DNA from: Mycoplana rhizolycopersici
Lineage (GTDB): Bacteria > Pseudomonadota > Alphaproteobacteria > Rhizobiales > Rhizobiaceae
Direction: 5' to 3'
Assembly (NCBI RefSeq): GCF_013378445.1
Contig: NZ_JABXYK010000020.1
Coordinates: forward strand, 1 to 64,000
Length of the DNA stretch: 64,000 nucleotides
Shown: one piece after another, positions 43,319-53,016 of the stretch
Position numbering within the stretch: position 1 is the stretch's first letter
How the letters are laid out: the number at the start of each line of letters is the position of its first letter
Notes under the pieces: model-generated
Database searches by the model: none
Told to the model about the DNA's origin: nothing
What the model saw: only the letters and a program-made list of their open reading frames with translations
Translations under genes and position numbers: made by a program

Positions 43319-46135
43319 CTACTGGCCCAGCCTTTCGAGAAGGGCGGGCACATGTACCTGATCCGCCTTGTAGTTGCCGGTCAGCATGTACATCATGATG
43401 TTGACGCCGGAGCGGAAGGCATGCTCGCGCTGCACCTCGTCCGGCGGCACGGTCGGCAAAAGCGGCATGCCGTTGGCGTCGATTGCCCAGGCGCCGGCGA
43501 AATCGTTGCCGGTGATCATGATCGGGGTCACGCCGTCGCCGGCGCGGGCCGGACGGTTCGGATCCTGCGCCTGGTCGAGTTCGGCTTCGACCCAAAGGGG
43601 GCTGCCGGCATAGCGCCCGGGGAAGTTACTGAGAAGGTAGAAGGACTTCGTCAGCACGTGATCCGGCGGCACCGGCTCCAGCGGCGGGATGTCGAGGTTG
43701 GCGAGAATATCGCGCAGCCGCTGCGTGTTGGGGCTGGTGTCGGCGCTGTTCTCCAGTGACGAATACTGGTCGCGGGTGTCGAACAGGACGGTGCCGCCAT
43801 TGCGCATGTAGGCGTCGATGCGGGCGACGTCTGCGGGCGAAGGCATCTGCGCCGTTGCGCTGACCGGCCAGTAGATCAGCGGATAGACCGCAAGCTCGTC
43901 CTTGGAGATGTCGACCGCCATCGGCTCGCCTGGCTCCAGCGTGGTGCGGTAGGTGAGAAACTCGGTGAGGCCGGCAAGCCCGCGCTCGGAGATGCTGTCG
44001 ACCTCGTCCTCCCCGGTCAGCACATAGGCTAGATGGGTGGTGTCGAGCCGTTGCAGCAGACCATCGTCGTCGGGCTTGGTGTCCTCGGCGAGCGCTTGCG
44101 TTGAGGCGAGCGCCAGCATGCCGACCGAGACGGTGACCATCGCCATAAGCGCGGCCGCGCTGCGCGCGGGCGTTACCCGGAAGCGGCGCGTGAAGGCGCC
44201 GTTCATGAACAGCACCACGAGGCAATCTGCCAGCAGCAGCAGCGTCGCGATCAGGAACAGGGCGGGCTTCAGCGATTTCGCCATCTGGCCGATCAGGCTT
44301 TCGCGCATGAGGGACGCGGCGTCTCCGGTTGCGAGCGGCTTCAGCATCTGCCCGGCAGCCAGCAGGTTGTGGGCCACGAACCCGTCCTGCGAGCCGTAGA
44401 GGCCGGGCGGGTTGTCGGCGGTCGCAGCGGTGCTGCCGGCCGTGGCCGGATCGAGGGGCTTTGCTTCGCCGGTGTCGGTCGAAAGCGTGCCGACGGCGGT
44501 CAGGAGCCGGTAGGGGGGCAGGCGCTGGCCCTGCGCTTCTCCGCTCGCTGCGACGCCGCCGCCGCGCGACAGCTGCACGCTACGGCGCAGCATCTCCACG
44601 AAGTCGCCCGAAAGCGGCAGGTTCGACCATCCCGTCTCGGCGCTGACGTGGAACAGGACGATACGGCCGGCACCGACCTTGCCGGTGGTGACGAGCGGGG
44701 TGCCGTCTGCCAGGCTCGCCCAGGTGCGCTCGGGAAGGTCGGGCGTCGGCTCGGCGAGAACCTGGCGCTTGACCAGGATATCGCCGGCGCTCGGCATGCC
44801 CGCAAACGGGCTGCCTGGCGGATAGGCGGCCAGCGGCTGCGGCTCGGACCAGGAGAGTGCGCCATCAAGGGCGCGCTCGCCCTTGCGCAGCACCACCGGC
44901 ACCAGCGGGTCGTCGGCAGGGGCGGCCGCAAGCCTCGGCCCGGCGAAGCGGATCAGCATGCCGCCGGCCTCGAGCCACTTCTGCATCGGGCCATAGGCTT
45001 CCTCCGGCAGGCGGCCGATATCGGCCATGATCAGCACGGACGGACGCTGGTCGAGCAGTTCCGGTATGGCGGCTGCGAGATCGGAAACGTTTGGTCGGAT
45101 CAGGTCGGAATAGGGGGCCAGTGCCTTTTCGATATAGTGCAGCGGCGACAGCAGCGGCTGGCTGGCGTCGATCGTCTCCCCGCTCAGGAGCGCCACGCGC
45201 CGGCGGCGGAACCCGTCGTCCAGAAGATAGGTGCCGCCGGCTGTTGCCAGCCCGTCGACGCTGATCTGCGCGAAGTCGTTGCGAAGCTCGAAGGGCGCGG
45301 CGATGCTGCCGGTGCCTGTCGTCTCGCCGGCGCGGAAGTCCAGCGTGCCATTGCCGATCGGCCGGCCGCGCGTGTCGTGCGCCGTGACGGCGAGCGTGCG
45401 GGCCTCGCCGGCCGAAAGCCGGCTTGCAGCCACCACCATCGCCTCTGCGTCGTTGTTGGCATCGGTCAGCGCGAGCGCACTGCGACCATCGCCCTCGATC
45501 AGGCGCATCTGCGCAGGCTTCAGCGCCTGCAGTGCCGCGACGGTGCCGTCGTCGTCGCCGGCGGCGATCCCGTCGGAGATGAAGGCGAGGGTGCCGGGCG
45601 GGGTTCCGGCGAGCGCGGTATTGAGTGCGGCCACGGCGGACTGGCGGTTGGCCGGCAGCGGGCGCGGCTGGGCTGCCGCGAGCCGCGTGCGCGCGGACTG
45701 CGCGTCGGTCGGCACCGCGTCGTGCTGGCGGTCCACGGTGAAGACGATGGAGATCGGCAGATCGCGCGCCTCCGCATCATCGATCATCGTGCTGGCCGTA
45801 TCGACCCGGCGTTGCCAGTCGCCGGCGGACGCCCAGCTGTTGTCGATGACGAGGACGAGCGGGCCAGAGGCGGCGAGCGTGTTTTCGCGCGGATTGAGCA
45901 CCGGATCGGCGATCGCAAGGATGACCGCGGCGGCCATCAGCATGCGCAGCAGCGTCAGCCACCAGGGGCTTCTGGCAGGCGTCTCCTCGCGCTTGAGGAT
46001 GGAGGCGAGGATACGGAAGGGCGGAAAGGCCTCGACCACGGGCTTGGGCGGCGTCAGCCGCAGCAGCCACCAGATCGCCGGCAGGAGCACCAGTGCCGCG
46101 AGGACGGCGGGATAGGCGAAGGCAAGGCCGCTCAT
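43319..46135 (-). CDS. BatA-domain and DUF4159 membrane protein
   Basis: A 938-residue protein. The N terminus (FAYPAVLAALVLLPAIWWLL, then TPPKPVVEAFPPFRIL and a second membrane segment) is a BatA-like module, followed by a VWA-like part (LVLVIDNSWASAGDWQRR) and a long beta-rich ectodomain. Two membrane segments around residues 628-650 and 668-688 precede the C-terminal DUF4159 domain with LVYRT-type and NGGTVLFDTRDQYSS segments. Arrays of this type follow MoxR-DUF58 pairs in many alphaproteobacteria. It overlaps the DUF58 gene by four bases. Confidence 0.86.
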   Translation of the reverse strand: MSGLAFAYPAVLAALVLLPAIWWLLRLTPPKPVVEAFPPFRILASILKREETPARSPWWLTLLRMLMAAAVILAIADPVLNPRENTLAASGPLVLVIDNSWASAGDWQRRVDTASTMIDDAEARDLPISIVFTVDRQHDAVPTDAQSARTRLAAAQPRPLPANRQSAVAALNTALAGTPPGTLAFISDGIAAGDDDGTVAALQALKPAQMRLIEGDGRSALALTDANNDAEAMVVAASRLSAGEARTLAVTAHDTRGRPIGNGTLDFRAGETTGTGSIAAPFELRNDFAQISVDGLATAGGTYLLDDGFRRRRVALLSGETIDASQPLLSPLHYIEKALAPYSDLIRPNVSDLAAAIPELLDQRPSVLIMADIGRLPEEAYGPMQKWLEAGGMLIRFAGPRLAAAPADDPLVPVVLRKGERALDGALSWSEPQPLAAYPPGSPFAGMPSAGDILVKRQVLAEPTPDLPERTWASLADGTPLVTTGKVGAGRIVLFHVSAETGWSNLPLSGDFVEMLRRSVQLSRGGGVAASGEAQGQRLPPYRLLTAVGTLSTDTGEAKPLDPATAGSTAATADNPPGLYGSQDGFVAHNLLAAGQMLKPLATGDAASLMRESLIGQMAKSLKPALFLIATLLLLADCLVVLFMNGAFTRRFRVTPARSAAALMAMVTVSVGMLALASTQALAEDTKPDDDGLLQRLDTTHLAYVLTGEDEVDSISERGLAGLTEFLTYRTTLEPGEPMAVDISKDELAVYPLIYWPVSATAQMPSPADVARIDAYMRNGGTVLFDTRDQYSSLENSADTSPNTQRLRDILANLDIPPLEPVPPDHVLTKSFYLLSNFPGRYAGSPLWVEAELDQAQDPNRPARAGDGVTPIMITGNDFAGAWAIDANGMPLLPTVPPDEVQREHAFRSGVNIMMYMLTGNYKADQVHVPALLERLGQ

Positions 46136-47055
46136 GGGCGTTCACCCGCGGCCCTCATGGCGGGCAGGCCGGACAGGTACATGTGCACGGCGACGAGGGC
46201 CTCGGAGGCGAGGTGGTCGGTCCGATGGGTGATGAAACTCCAGCCGAGATGGCGCAGGCTGTCGGCCAGTGCCGCGCGTCTTGCCTGATAGGCGCGGGTG
46301 TAGTCCTCCTTCAGGGTCTCGGCGCGGCCGGCCGTCAGCTTGTCGCCGGTCTCGGGATCGGTGAATTCCGTCCGCCCGGTATAGGGAAACAGGTCTTCGG
46401 CCGGATCGGCGACCTCGATGACGTGGCCGCGCAGACCCCGGCGCGCGAGCGGGCCGAGCCGCTCCATCACCTGGTCCGGCGGATCGAGGAAATCGCCGAT
46501 GAGGACGATATCGCTGGACCCGCGGATCATGTCGGTGCGCGGCAACCCGTCGGCAAGCGGGCTATGGGCGATGGCGGTGGCCAGCCTTTCGGCCGCATTG
46601 CGTGCGGCGATCGGCTCCATGACGCCCGGGCAGCCGATCCTTTCGCCGGAGCGCGCCAGGATTTCGGCAAGCGCCAGCATGAGGACGAGTGCACGGCTTT
46701 CCTTCGAGACGCTGCCGAGCGTGGACTTGTACATCATCGACGGCGACAGGTCCGCCCAGAGCCAGATCGTGTGGGCGGCTTCCCATTCGCGGTCACGCAC
46801 ATAAGTGTGGTCGTCGCGGGCGGAGCGGCGCCAGTCGATGCGCGACAGGCTCTCGCCGTCGACATAGGGGCGGAACTGCCAGAAATTCTCGCCGATGCCG
46901 CGCTTGCGACGCCCGTGCCAGCCGGAAATCACCGTATTGGCCAGTCTGCGCGCCTCGACCAGGCAATCCGGCATCAGGGCGGCGCGCGCCTGCGCCCGCG
47001 ACAGGACGTCTGCGGAAGGGGTACGTTGGACGGTGGTGCCGATGGAGGCCATCAC
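46132..47055 (-). CDS. DUF58 (VWA-like) protein
   Basis: A 307-residue soluble protein of the DUF58 family. It has the signature RRKRGIGENFWQFRPYVDGE followed by SLSRIDWRRSARDDHTYVRD (quoted in two parts) and WLWADLSPSMMY, the latter a metal-site-like DxSxS motif. Such proteins work with the MoxR ATPase encoded just upstream, possibly in folding or insertion of metal centres. Eight bases separate it from moxR; its end overlaps the next gene. Confidence 0.92.
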   Translation of the reverse strand: MMASIGTTVQRTPSADVLSRAQARAALMPDCLVEARRLANTVISGWHGRRKRGIGENFWQFRPYVDGESLSRIDWRRSARDDHTYVRDREWEAAHTIWLWADLSPSMMYKSTLGSVSKESRALVLMLALAEILARSGERIGCPGVMEPIAARNAAERLATAIAHSPLADGLPRTDMIRGSSDIVLIGDFLDPPDQVMERLGPLARRGLRGHVIEVADPAEDLFPYTGRTEFTDPETGDKLTAGRAETLKEDYTRAYQARRAALADSLRHLGWSFITHRTDHLASEALVAVHMYLSGLPAMRAAGERP

Positions 47056-47063
47056 GCGCCCCG

Positions 47064-48077
47064 TCAGCCGCGGGCCTGCGTGACGAGCGAGGCAATCACG
47101 TCGCGCACCGATATGCCCTCGGCGCGGGCGGAGAAGGTCAGTGCCATCCGATGCTGCAGCACCGGTTCGGCGAGCGCCAGCACGTCGTCCACCGACGGTG
47201 CAAGGCGTCCTTCATAGAGCGCACGCGCGCGGGCGCACAGCATCAGCGCCTGGCCGGCGCGCGGCCCGGGTCCCCAGGCGACCTGCTTGTCGGTTTCGGC
47301 ATTGCCATGGCCGGGACGGGCGGAGCGCACGAGCGAAAGGATCGCGTCGAGCACGGTTTCGCCGATCGGCATCTGCCGGATGAGGGTCTGGATTTCCAGC
47401 AACCTGCCCTCGGGCATCGCCTGGCTGGCTTCGGCCTCGGCGGTGCCGGTGGTCTCCAGCAGGATGCGCCGCTCGGCGGCGAGATCGGGATAGCCCACGT
47501 CGACCTGCAGCAGGAAGCGGTCGAGCTGCGCCTCGGGGAGCGGATAGGTGCCCTCCTGCTCCAGCGGGTTCTGCGTCGCCAGCACGTGGAAGGGGCGGGG
47601 CAGGTCGTTGGCGCGGCCTGCAACGGTGACATGGTACTCCTGCATCGCCTGCAGGAGGGCGGACTGGGTGCGCGGCGAGGCTCGGTTGATCTCGTCGGCC
47701 ATCAGCAGCTGCGTGAAGATCGGCCCGGGCACGAAGCGGAAGGAGCGCTTGCCGTTTTCGTCCTGGTCCATCACCTCCGAGCCCAGAATGTCGGAGGGCA
47801 TCAGGTCAGGGGTGAACTGGATGCGGCTTGAGGCGAGGCCGAGCACGGTGCCGAGCGTCGCCACCAGCTTCGTCTTCGCAAGGCCCGGCACGCCGACCAG
47901 CAGGGCGTGACCGCCGGAAAGGATCGCGAGCATCGTCTGCTCCACCACGCTCTCCTGTCCGAAGATGACCTTGCCCACCTCCTTGCGGACCAGCGCTATG
48001 TCTGCAAGCGCGCGTTCGGCTGCGGCGATGACGGCTTTTTCGTCCAGAGCTGCTTCGGTGGATGTCATAACGCCCAT
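47064..48077 (-). CDS. MoxR-family AAA+ ATPase
   Basis: A 337-residue AAA+ chaperone-like ATPase. Walker A is VGVPGLAKTK near residues 61-70, Walker B is LLMADEINRASPRTQSALLQ near residue 127, and the sensor region VLATQNPLEQEGTYPLPEAQ is typical of the family. It is the first gene of the four-gene operon (MoxR, DUF58, BatA/DUF4159, VWA-like), which may assemble or repair cell-envelope or redox proteins. The ATG at 48077 has GGAG upstream; an ATG three codons on is possible. It is divergent from the DUF1285 gene. Confidence 0.94.
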   Translation of the reverse strand: MGVMTSTEAALDEKAVIAAAERALADIALVRKEVGKVIFGQESVVEQTMLAILSGGHALLVGVPGLAKTKLVATLGTVLGLASSRIQFTPDLMPSDILGSEVMDQDENGKRSFRFVPGPIFTQLLMADEINRASPRTQSALLQAMQEYHVTVAGRANDLPRPFHVLATQNPLEQEGTYPLPEAQLDRFLLQVDVGYPDLAAERRILLETTGTAEAEASQAMPEGRLLEIQTLIRQMPIGETVLDAILSLVRSARPGHGNAETDKQVAWGPGPRAGQALMLCARARALYEGRLAPSVDDVLALAEPVLQHRMALTFSARAEGISVRDVIASLVTQARG

Positions 48078-48237
48078 GATCGTCTCCAGATCGCTTTTTC
48101 CGCCGCCCGCCGGTTGGCGGGTGCCGCTCCAATGGCCGATAGTTTTGAGCTTATCGGCTCTCCTGCTGCTGACAAGTCAGCATGAAATGTCTATCTCGTC
48201 ACAAGAGCTTGAGATAGGGGCCAACCGGGACGGAACA

Positions 48238-48861
48238 ATGGCGAAGGGCGAAATTCAGGCTTCGGGCGATGCCGCCGGACTGGCGGCGCTGATTGCCCGC
48301 GCGGCGGCCGACAAAGGCGGGCGGGAGCGCGGCCTGCCGCCGGTCGACAAGTGGAATCCACCTGATTGCGGCGATATCGACATGGAGATCCGCGCGGACG
48401 GCACGTGGTTCTACATGGGTACGCCCATCGGCCGCGCGCCGCTGGTGCGGCTGTTTTCCACCGTTTTGCGCCGCGAGGAAGACGGAAAGACCTATCTCGT
48501 GACGCCTGTGGAAAAGGTCGGCATCCGCGTGGTCGATGCGCCCTTCGTCGCCGTCGAGATGGATTCGCACGGCGCGGGCGACGAGCAGGTGCTGACCTTC
48601 CGCACCAATGTCGGCGATGTGGTCGAGGCCGGCGACGAGCACGCCCTGCGCTTCGTCGTCCACGGCAGTAACAAAGAATTGAAACCCTACCTGCATGTGC
48701 GCGGCCGGCTGGAGGCGCTGGTGGCACGGCCGGTGATGTACGACATCGTCGCCCTCGGCGAGACGCTGGAGCTCGAGGGCAGGGCGATGTTCGTGGTGCG
48801 CTCGGGCGGTGTCATCTTTCCGATCATGCCGCAGGCGGAACTGGACGCGCTGTCGCGATGA
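48238..48861 (+). CDS. DUF1285 family protein
   Basis: A 207-residue soluble protein of the DUF1285 family, with PPVDKWNPPDCGDIDMEIRA and GTWFYMGTPIGRAPLVRLFS (residues about 35-75) as the recognisable block. No activity is established. It begins the three-gene run DUF1285, CoA pyrophosphatase, cca, joined by ATGA overlaps, which is conserved in several alphaproteobacteria as far as I recall. The ATG at 48238 has GGGACGGA upstream. Confidence 0.88.
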   Translation: MAKGEIQASGDAAGLAALIARAAADKGGRERGLPPVDKWNPPDCGDIDMEIRADGTWFYMGTPIGRAPLVRLFSTVLRREEDGKTYLVTPVEKVGIRVVDAPFVAVEMDSHGAGDEQVLTFRTNVGDVVEAGDEHALRFVVHGSNKELKPYLHVRGRLEALVARPVMYDIVALGETLELEGRAMFVVRSGGVIFPIMPQAELDALSR

Positions 48862-49490
48862 GCCTTTCCCTCTACAGCGCGGCCGAATTCCGCAAGCGGG
48901 CGATCGCGCAGACGCAGACGATCACCGCCGACAGCTGGCGCGACACGGGTGATGCCAAGCTGAACCCGGCGACGATCCCGCATGTGGAGGAAATGAAGCT
49001 GAAGGACGCGGCCGTGCTGGTGGCGGCCATCGACGAGGGCGACGATGCGCGCCTCATCTTCACGCAGCGTACCGCCACCTTGCGCAAGCACTCCGGCCAG
49101 ATCGCCTTTCCGGGCGGGGCGGTGGACGACGAGGATCACGACGTCGAGGCGGCCGCGGCGCGCGAGGCGGAGGAGGAGATCGGGCTGGACCGCCGGCTGG
49201 TGGAGCCGGTCGGGCGGCTGCCGGACTACATGGCGCTTTCCGGCTTCCGGATAACGCCGGTGCTGGCGGTTGTGAGGCCGGGTTTCTCGCTCAGCCTCAA
49301 TCCGACCGAGGTGGCGGACGTGTTCGAGGTTCCCCTGTCCTTCCTGATGGACCCCGCCAACCACGAAATGGGCAGCGGCGTCTGGCTGGGCAGCGAGCGT
49401 CACTATTATCGCATGCCCTATGAGGGGCGAAACATATGGGGCATCACCGCCGGGATCATTCGGGTGATCTATGAAAGGCTTTACGCATGA
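48858..49490 (+). CDS. CoA pyrophosphatase (NudL/YeaB-type Nudix)
   Basis: A 210-residue Nudix enzyme that cleaves coenzyme A and its derivatives to phosphopantetheine and 3',5'-ADP. The family-specific motif LRKHSGQIAFPGGAVDDED lies before the Nudix box, which reads AAAAREAEEEIGL. YMALSGFRITPVLAVV follows. It overlaps both neighbours by four bases (48858-48861 and 49487-49490). Confidence 0.92.
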   Translation: MSLSLYSAAEFRKRAIAQTQTITADSWRDTGDAKLNPATIPHVEEMKLKDAAVLVAAIDEGDDARLIFTQRTATLRKHSGQIAFPGGAVDDEDHDVEAAAAREAEEEIGLDRRLVEPVGRLPDYMALSGFRITPVLAVVRPGFSLSLNPTEVADVFEVPLSFLMDPANHEMGSGVWLGSERHYYRMPYEGRNIWGITAGIIRVIYERLYA

Positions 49491-50743
49491 TATCGGTTGC
49501 TGATCGGGACTGGTTCAGGGAGCCGGCGCTCAGGCGCGTGCTGACCATGCTGAACGCCGATGGCGGAGAAGCGCGGATTGCCGGCGGGGCGGTGCGCAAC
49601 AGCCTGATGAACCTGCCAGCCGGCGACATCGACATCGCCACGACGCTGGTGCCGGCCGAAGTGGTGGCGCGCGCCAAGGCTGCGGGCATCAAGGCGGTGC
49701 CGACGGGCATCGAGCACGGCACGGTGACGCTGGTCATCGGCGGCGCCCCCTTCGAGGTGACGACGCTGCGGCGCGACATGGAGACCGACGGACGCCGCGC
49801 GCAGGTGGCGTTCGGCACAAGTTGGCAGGACGATGCGGAGCGCCGCGACCTGACGATCAACGCGCTCTACGCGACGATCGAGGGCGAGGTGGTCGATCTC
49901 GTCGGCGGCCTTCCGGACATCGAAAGCCGCACCATCCGCTTCATCGGCGATGCCGCGAAGCGGATCGCCGAGGATCATCTGCGCATCCTGCGCTTCTTCC
50001 GCTTCTTCGCCCTTTACGGCAGCGGGCGGCCGGATGCGGACGGGCTCAGGGCTTGCGCGCGGGCCAAGGACAAGCTGCAATCGCTGTCGGCGGAGCGCGT
50101 CTGGTCTGAGACGAAGAAGTTGCTTGCCGCACCCGATCCGTTCCGCGCGCTGCTGTGGATGCGGCAATCCGGCGTGCTGACGGAAATCCTGCCGGAGACG
50201 GAGAAGTGGGGCATCGACGCGATCCCGGGCCTGGTCGCCGCCGAACAGGCATTCGGCTGGACGCCCGAGCCGCTCTTGCGGCTTGCAGCGGTGGTGCCGC
50301 CCGATGCGGAGCGGCTCGCAGCCCTTGCCGCCCGCCTCAAGCTTTCGCGCGCGGAAGCTGCGTTTCTCGGCGATTGGGCGGCAGCGCCGCAGATACCGGC
50401 GACGCTGGCAGACACCGCGTTCGACCGCATGCTCTACCGAAGCGGCCCGCAGGGTCTCGTCGTGCGGCTCAAGCTTGCGCTCGCTTCCGCCCGAAGCAAG
50501 GCGGAGAACGATCCCGCGCAGATGGCCCATGTCGGACTATGCCAGCGCTTGCTTGATCGCGCCGAACGCTGGACGCGGCCGAGCTTCCCGCTGTCGGGCG
50601 CAGACGTTCTTGCAGCCGGCGTGCCTGCCGGACCGAAGGTCGGCGCGGTGCTCGCTGCGCTGGAAAAGGACTGGGTCGAGGCGAATTTCAATCTCGATCG
50701 TGACACCCTGCTTTTACGTCTGGCGGAAAGCACCGGGCGGTAG
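49487..50743 (+). CDS. cca: CCA tRNA nucleotidyltransferase (poly(A) polymerase family)
   Basis: Adds or repairs the CCA end of tRNA. The 418-residue protein is a class II nucleotidyltransferase: EARIAGGAVRNSLMNLPAGD followed by IDIATT carries the catalytic DxD, then RRDLTINALYA and the RNA-binding signature AEDHLRILRFFRFFALYG. The C-terminal helical region is less conserved. The start overlaps the previous gene's stop. A hairpin follows 30 bp past the end. Confidence 0.94.
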   Translation: MISVADRDWFREPALRRVLTMLNADGGEARIAGGAVRNSLMNLPAGDIDIATTLVPAEVVARAKAAGIKAVPTGIEHGTVTLVIGGAPFEVTTLRRDMETDGRRAQVAFGTSWQDDAERRDLTINALYATIEGEVVDLVGGLPDIESRTIRFIGDAAKRIAEDHLRILRFFRFFALYGSGRPDADGLRACARAKDKLQSLSAERVWSETKKLLAAPDPFRALLWMRQSGVLTEILPETEKWGIDAIPGLVAAEQAFGWTPEPLLRLAAVVPPDAERLAALAARLKLSRAEAAFLGDWAAAPQIPATLADTAFDRMLYRSGPQGLVVRLKLALASARSKAENDPAQMAHVGLCQRLLDRAERWTRPSFPLSGADVLAAGVPAGPKVGAVLAALEKDWVEANFNLDRDTLLLRLAESTGR

Positions 50744-50772
50744 CCGGACCGTTTGCCGATGGTAAAATGCAT

Positions 50773-50801
50773 TACACCGCCGCGCTACAGGCGGCGGTGT
50801 A
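50773..50801. terminator. terminator-like hairpin after cca
   Basis: TACACCGCCGC (50773-50783) / GCGGCGGTGTA (50791-50801), perfect 11-bp stem, 7-base loop. On the minus strand TTTT follows eight bases later, so it may serve both cca and the DUF1059 gene. Confidence 0.6.
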
Positions 50802-50850
50802 TGGGCTGGCTGGGTCGGATGACGCCTCAGGGACAGTTCAGGGGGACAAT

Positions 50851-51039
50851 TCAGGCGCCGACCTTGTTCTCGTCGACGATCCGCGCCTTGATGTTGTCGA
50901 CCATGTTTTCGCGAATGACCGTTTCGCCATGCGCGTTACGCAGGTGCTCGACGGCCCGGCGCACGACTTCGGCGTCGTTGTCGGCGCGTGTATGCCATTC
51001 ACAACCCGGGACGAGGGTTCCGCATTCGAAAAGTCTCAT
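50851..51039 (-). CDS. small DUF1059 protein
   Basis: A 62-residue protein beginning MRLFECGTLVPGCEWHTRAD with the two-Cys pattern (ECGTLVPGC) that marks the DUF1059 family, then a helical VVRRAVEHLRNAHGE segment. It may bind a metal, but function is not known. The start at 51039 has GGGAGA upstream. Confidence 0.82.
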   Translation of the reverse strand: MRLFECGTLVPGCEWHTRADNDAEVVRRAVEHLRNAHGETVIRENMVDNIKARIVDENKVGA

Positions 51040-51184
51040 TGCAAATCTCCCTTCGATTGCTGGCTTTCATTTCTCGTTCCTTGCCGGCCAGGCTCGGCAG
51101 CCGGAACATCTTACAGGCATTCAAGGAAAACGTGGACCGTGCGACGAGGTTCCATCCCGCCGCGATCCGCATTGCCGTGAGCCT

Positions 51185-51415
51185 TCAGTTGCTGGCCCGG
51201 CCCTGCTCCGGTTTCGCCCAGGCATCGAAGCATGCGGACGATTGATATTTCTCGTCCTTGGTCCTGTCCGGTGCCTGCTTGCGGGACAATTGCAGGCGGG
51301 CCTGCGGCAGGAAATAGTCTCGCGGCAGATTGCTGCCACTCTCGATGCGCAATTTCTCAGCGATGGAATTGATGATGTCTGCGTCGTTCGGCATGCCGGC
51401 AGTCACAGTCGTCAT
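51185..51415 (-). CDS. small uncharacterised protein
   Basis: A 76-residue soluble, charged protein (MTTVTAGMPNDADIINSIAE at the start). I recognise no family. It is supported mainly by a strong ribosome site, AGGAGGG, six bases before the ATG at 51415, and by GC-rich third codon positions. It lies 145 bp upstream of the DUF1059 gene and points the same way. Confidence 0.6.
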   Translation of the reverse strand: MTTVTAGMPNDADIINSIAEKLRIESGSNLPRDYFLPQARLQLSRKQAPDRTKDEKYQSSACFDAWAKPEQGRASN

Positions 51416-51599
51416 GATAACCCTCCTCCGATGGAACCATGCGGGATGATCGTATCATGAAAAAAACTAGTACGGTATGCGAACGGCGTTGTTGATCTGG
51501 CGCAAGCCTGGCTGACGCGGGCCGCGAAATACCCCCGACGCCTTGAATTTCAAGCACGTCGTCATTGCAAAGTCGCTGCACGCTTTTGCGCGGCCTGCG

Positions 51600-52511
51600 T
51601 CAGGGCCAGCGCACGACAGGGGGGAGCGAGGACAGGATGGATTCCACATTGCCACCGGTCTTCAGGCCGAAGATCGTGCCCCGGTCGTAGAGCAGATTGA
51701 ATTCGACGTAGCGTCCGCGCCTGATCAGCTGTTCGTCGCGGTCCTCTTCGGTCCAGCCATTGTTGAAGTTGTTGCGGACGATCTTCGGATAGACCAGGCC
51801 GAATGCGCGGCCGACGTCGCGGGTGAAGGCGAAGTCCGCCTCCCAACCGCCTTTGTCCTGCGGCGAATGCAGCCAGTCGTAGAAGATGCCGCCGGTGCCG
51901 CGCGGCTCGTTGCGATGCTTGAGGAAGAAGTATTCGTCGCACCAGGCCTTGAACTTCTCATAGTCGGCAACGGGATGCTGGCTGCAGGCGATCTCCATCG
52001 CCCGATGGAACAGCACCGTATCGGGATCAGTCTGAACGCGCCGGCGCCCGAGCATCGGCGTCAGGTCGGCGCCGCCGCCGAACCAGTGGCTGGTGGTGAC
52101 GACCATGCGCGTGTTCATGTGCACCGTCGGCACGTTGGGGTTCACCGGGTGGGCGATCAGCGAGATCCCGGATGCCCAGAAGCGCGGATCTTCGGATCCG
52201 CCCGGGATCTGGCTGCGGAACTCGGGCGAAAATTCGCCGTGCACGGTCGACGTATGGATTCCGACCTTTTCGAAGACGCGACCCGACATCAAGGACATGC
52301 GCCCGCCGCCGCCCTGGCCGTCGTCGCGCTGCCAGTCGCGCGGGGCGAAGCGCCCCGGCTCGCGGTCGCTCAAGGGACCTTCCAGTTCGTCTTCCAGCGT
52401 TTCGAAGATATGGCACAACTGGTCGCGCAGCGCCTCGAACCAGTCGCGCGCCTTTGCCTTGCATTCCTCGATGTCGTCCGGCAGGCCCATCGGCAGGTCC
52501 GGTCTTTCCAT
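51600..52511 (-). CDS. hemF: oxygen-dependent coproporphyrinogen III oxidase
   Basis: Converts coproporphyrinogen III to protoporphyrinogen IX with O2 in haem synthesis. The 303-residue length is normal. Diagnostic segments are [24 protein letters not shown]-like [24 protein letters not shown] and [20 protein letters not shown]. The frame opens at 52766, but the ATG at 52511 gives the usual start and follows GGGAAA. No other haem gene is adjacent. Confidence 0.96.
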   Translation of the reverse strand: MERPDLPMGLPDDIEECKAKARDWFEALRDQLCHIFETLEDELEGPLSDREPGRFAPRDWQRDDGQGGGGRMSLMSGRVFEKVGIHTSTVHGEFSPEFRSQIPGGSEDPRFWASGISLIAHPVNPNVPTVHMNTRMVVTTSHWFGGGADLTPMLGRRRVQTDPDTVLFHRAMEIACSQHPVADYEKFKAWCDEYFFLKHRNEPRGTGGIFYDWLHSPQDKGGWEADFAFTRDVGRAFGLVYPKIVRNNFNNGWTEEDRDEQLIRRGRYVEFNLLYDRGTIFGLKTGGNVESILSSLPPVVRWP

Positions 52512-52687
52512 TGTCGTTTCCCGATTGTCTGGCCGTATTGTACGGCCGATTCGAATTCCGGCACACTTCCCATTTTTTGCCGCCGTTTGGCAACTTCGCC
52601 GTCGCATTCGCGCTTCTTGAAGCGACTCGCCAAAGACGTACGGGCATCCTATCTTAGATGCATGAATGTGCTGCCGGAGGCTTCTGA

Positions 52688-52948
52688 ATGGCGCGTATTC
52701 CAGGTCCTCCGCCGCTCGACGGACTGAAGCGGCGGATCGAAGAAAGCAGGCGGGCTCGTCCCGCAAGACGCAACGGGCAATTCATTCGCGAGACCTTCCT
52801 TCTCGAGCGGGACGCCGCGCGGCAGAAGGCGCGCGAGTGGTTCGACACCTGGCCGAAGGCCGCCTACTGGACGGAGGTCGAAAGCTGGCGGTCGCTGGAG
52901 GGCGACAGGATCGAGTTCACGATGCGTCGGCTACCGAGCGCCGATTGA
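52688..52948 (+). CDS. small conserved-looking protein
   Basis: An 86-residue basic protein ([20 protein letters not shown] at the start, [20 protein letters not shown] later). It has a good ribosome site (CCGGAGG, eight bases) and codon use like its neighbours. I do not know its family; it is divergent from hemF. Confidence 0.65.
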   Translation: MARIPGPPPLDGLKRRIEESRRARPARRNGQFIRETFLLERDAARQKAREWFDTWPKAAYWTEVESWRSLEGDRIEFTMRRLPSAD

Positions 52949-53016
52949 GCGCCGCTTCGCAGCGGGCCGGTGTCCTTGGCGCAAAGCCCCAATGCGGACG
53001 ACAAAGTCGATCTGGA

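Noticed and set aside
52577-52593. TTGCC-N7-GGCAA upstream of hemF as an FNR-type site
   Set aside because: FNR-type sites read TTGAT-N4-ATCAA; spacing and half-sites both differ.
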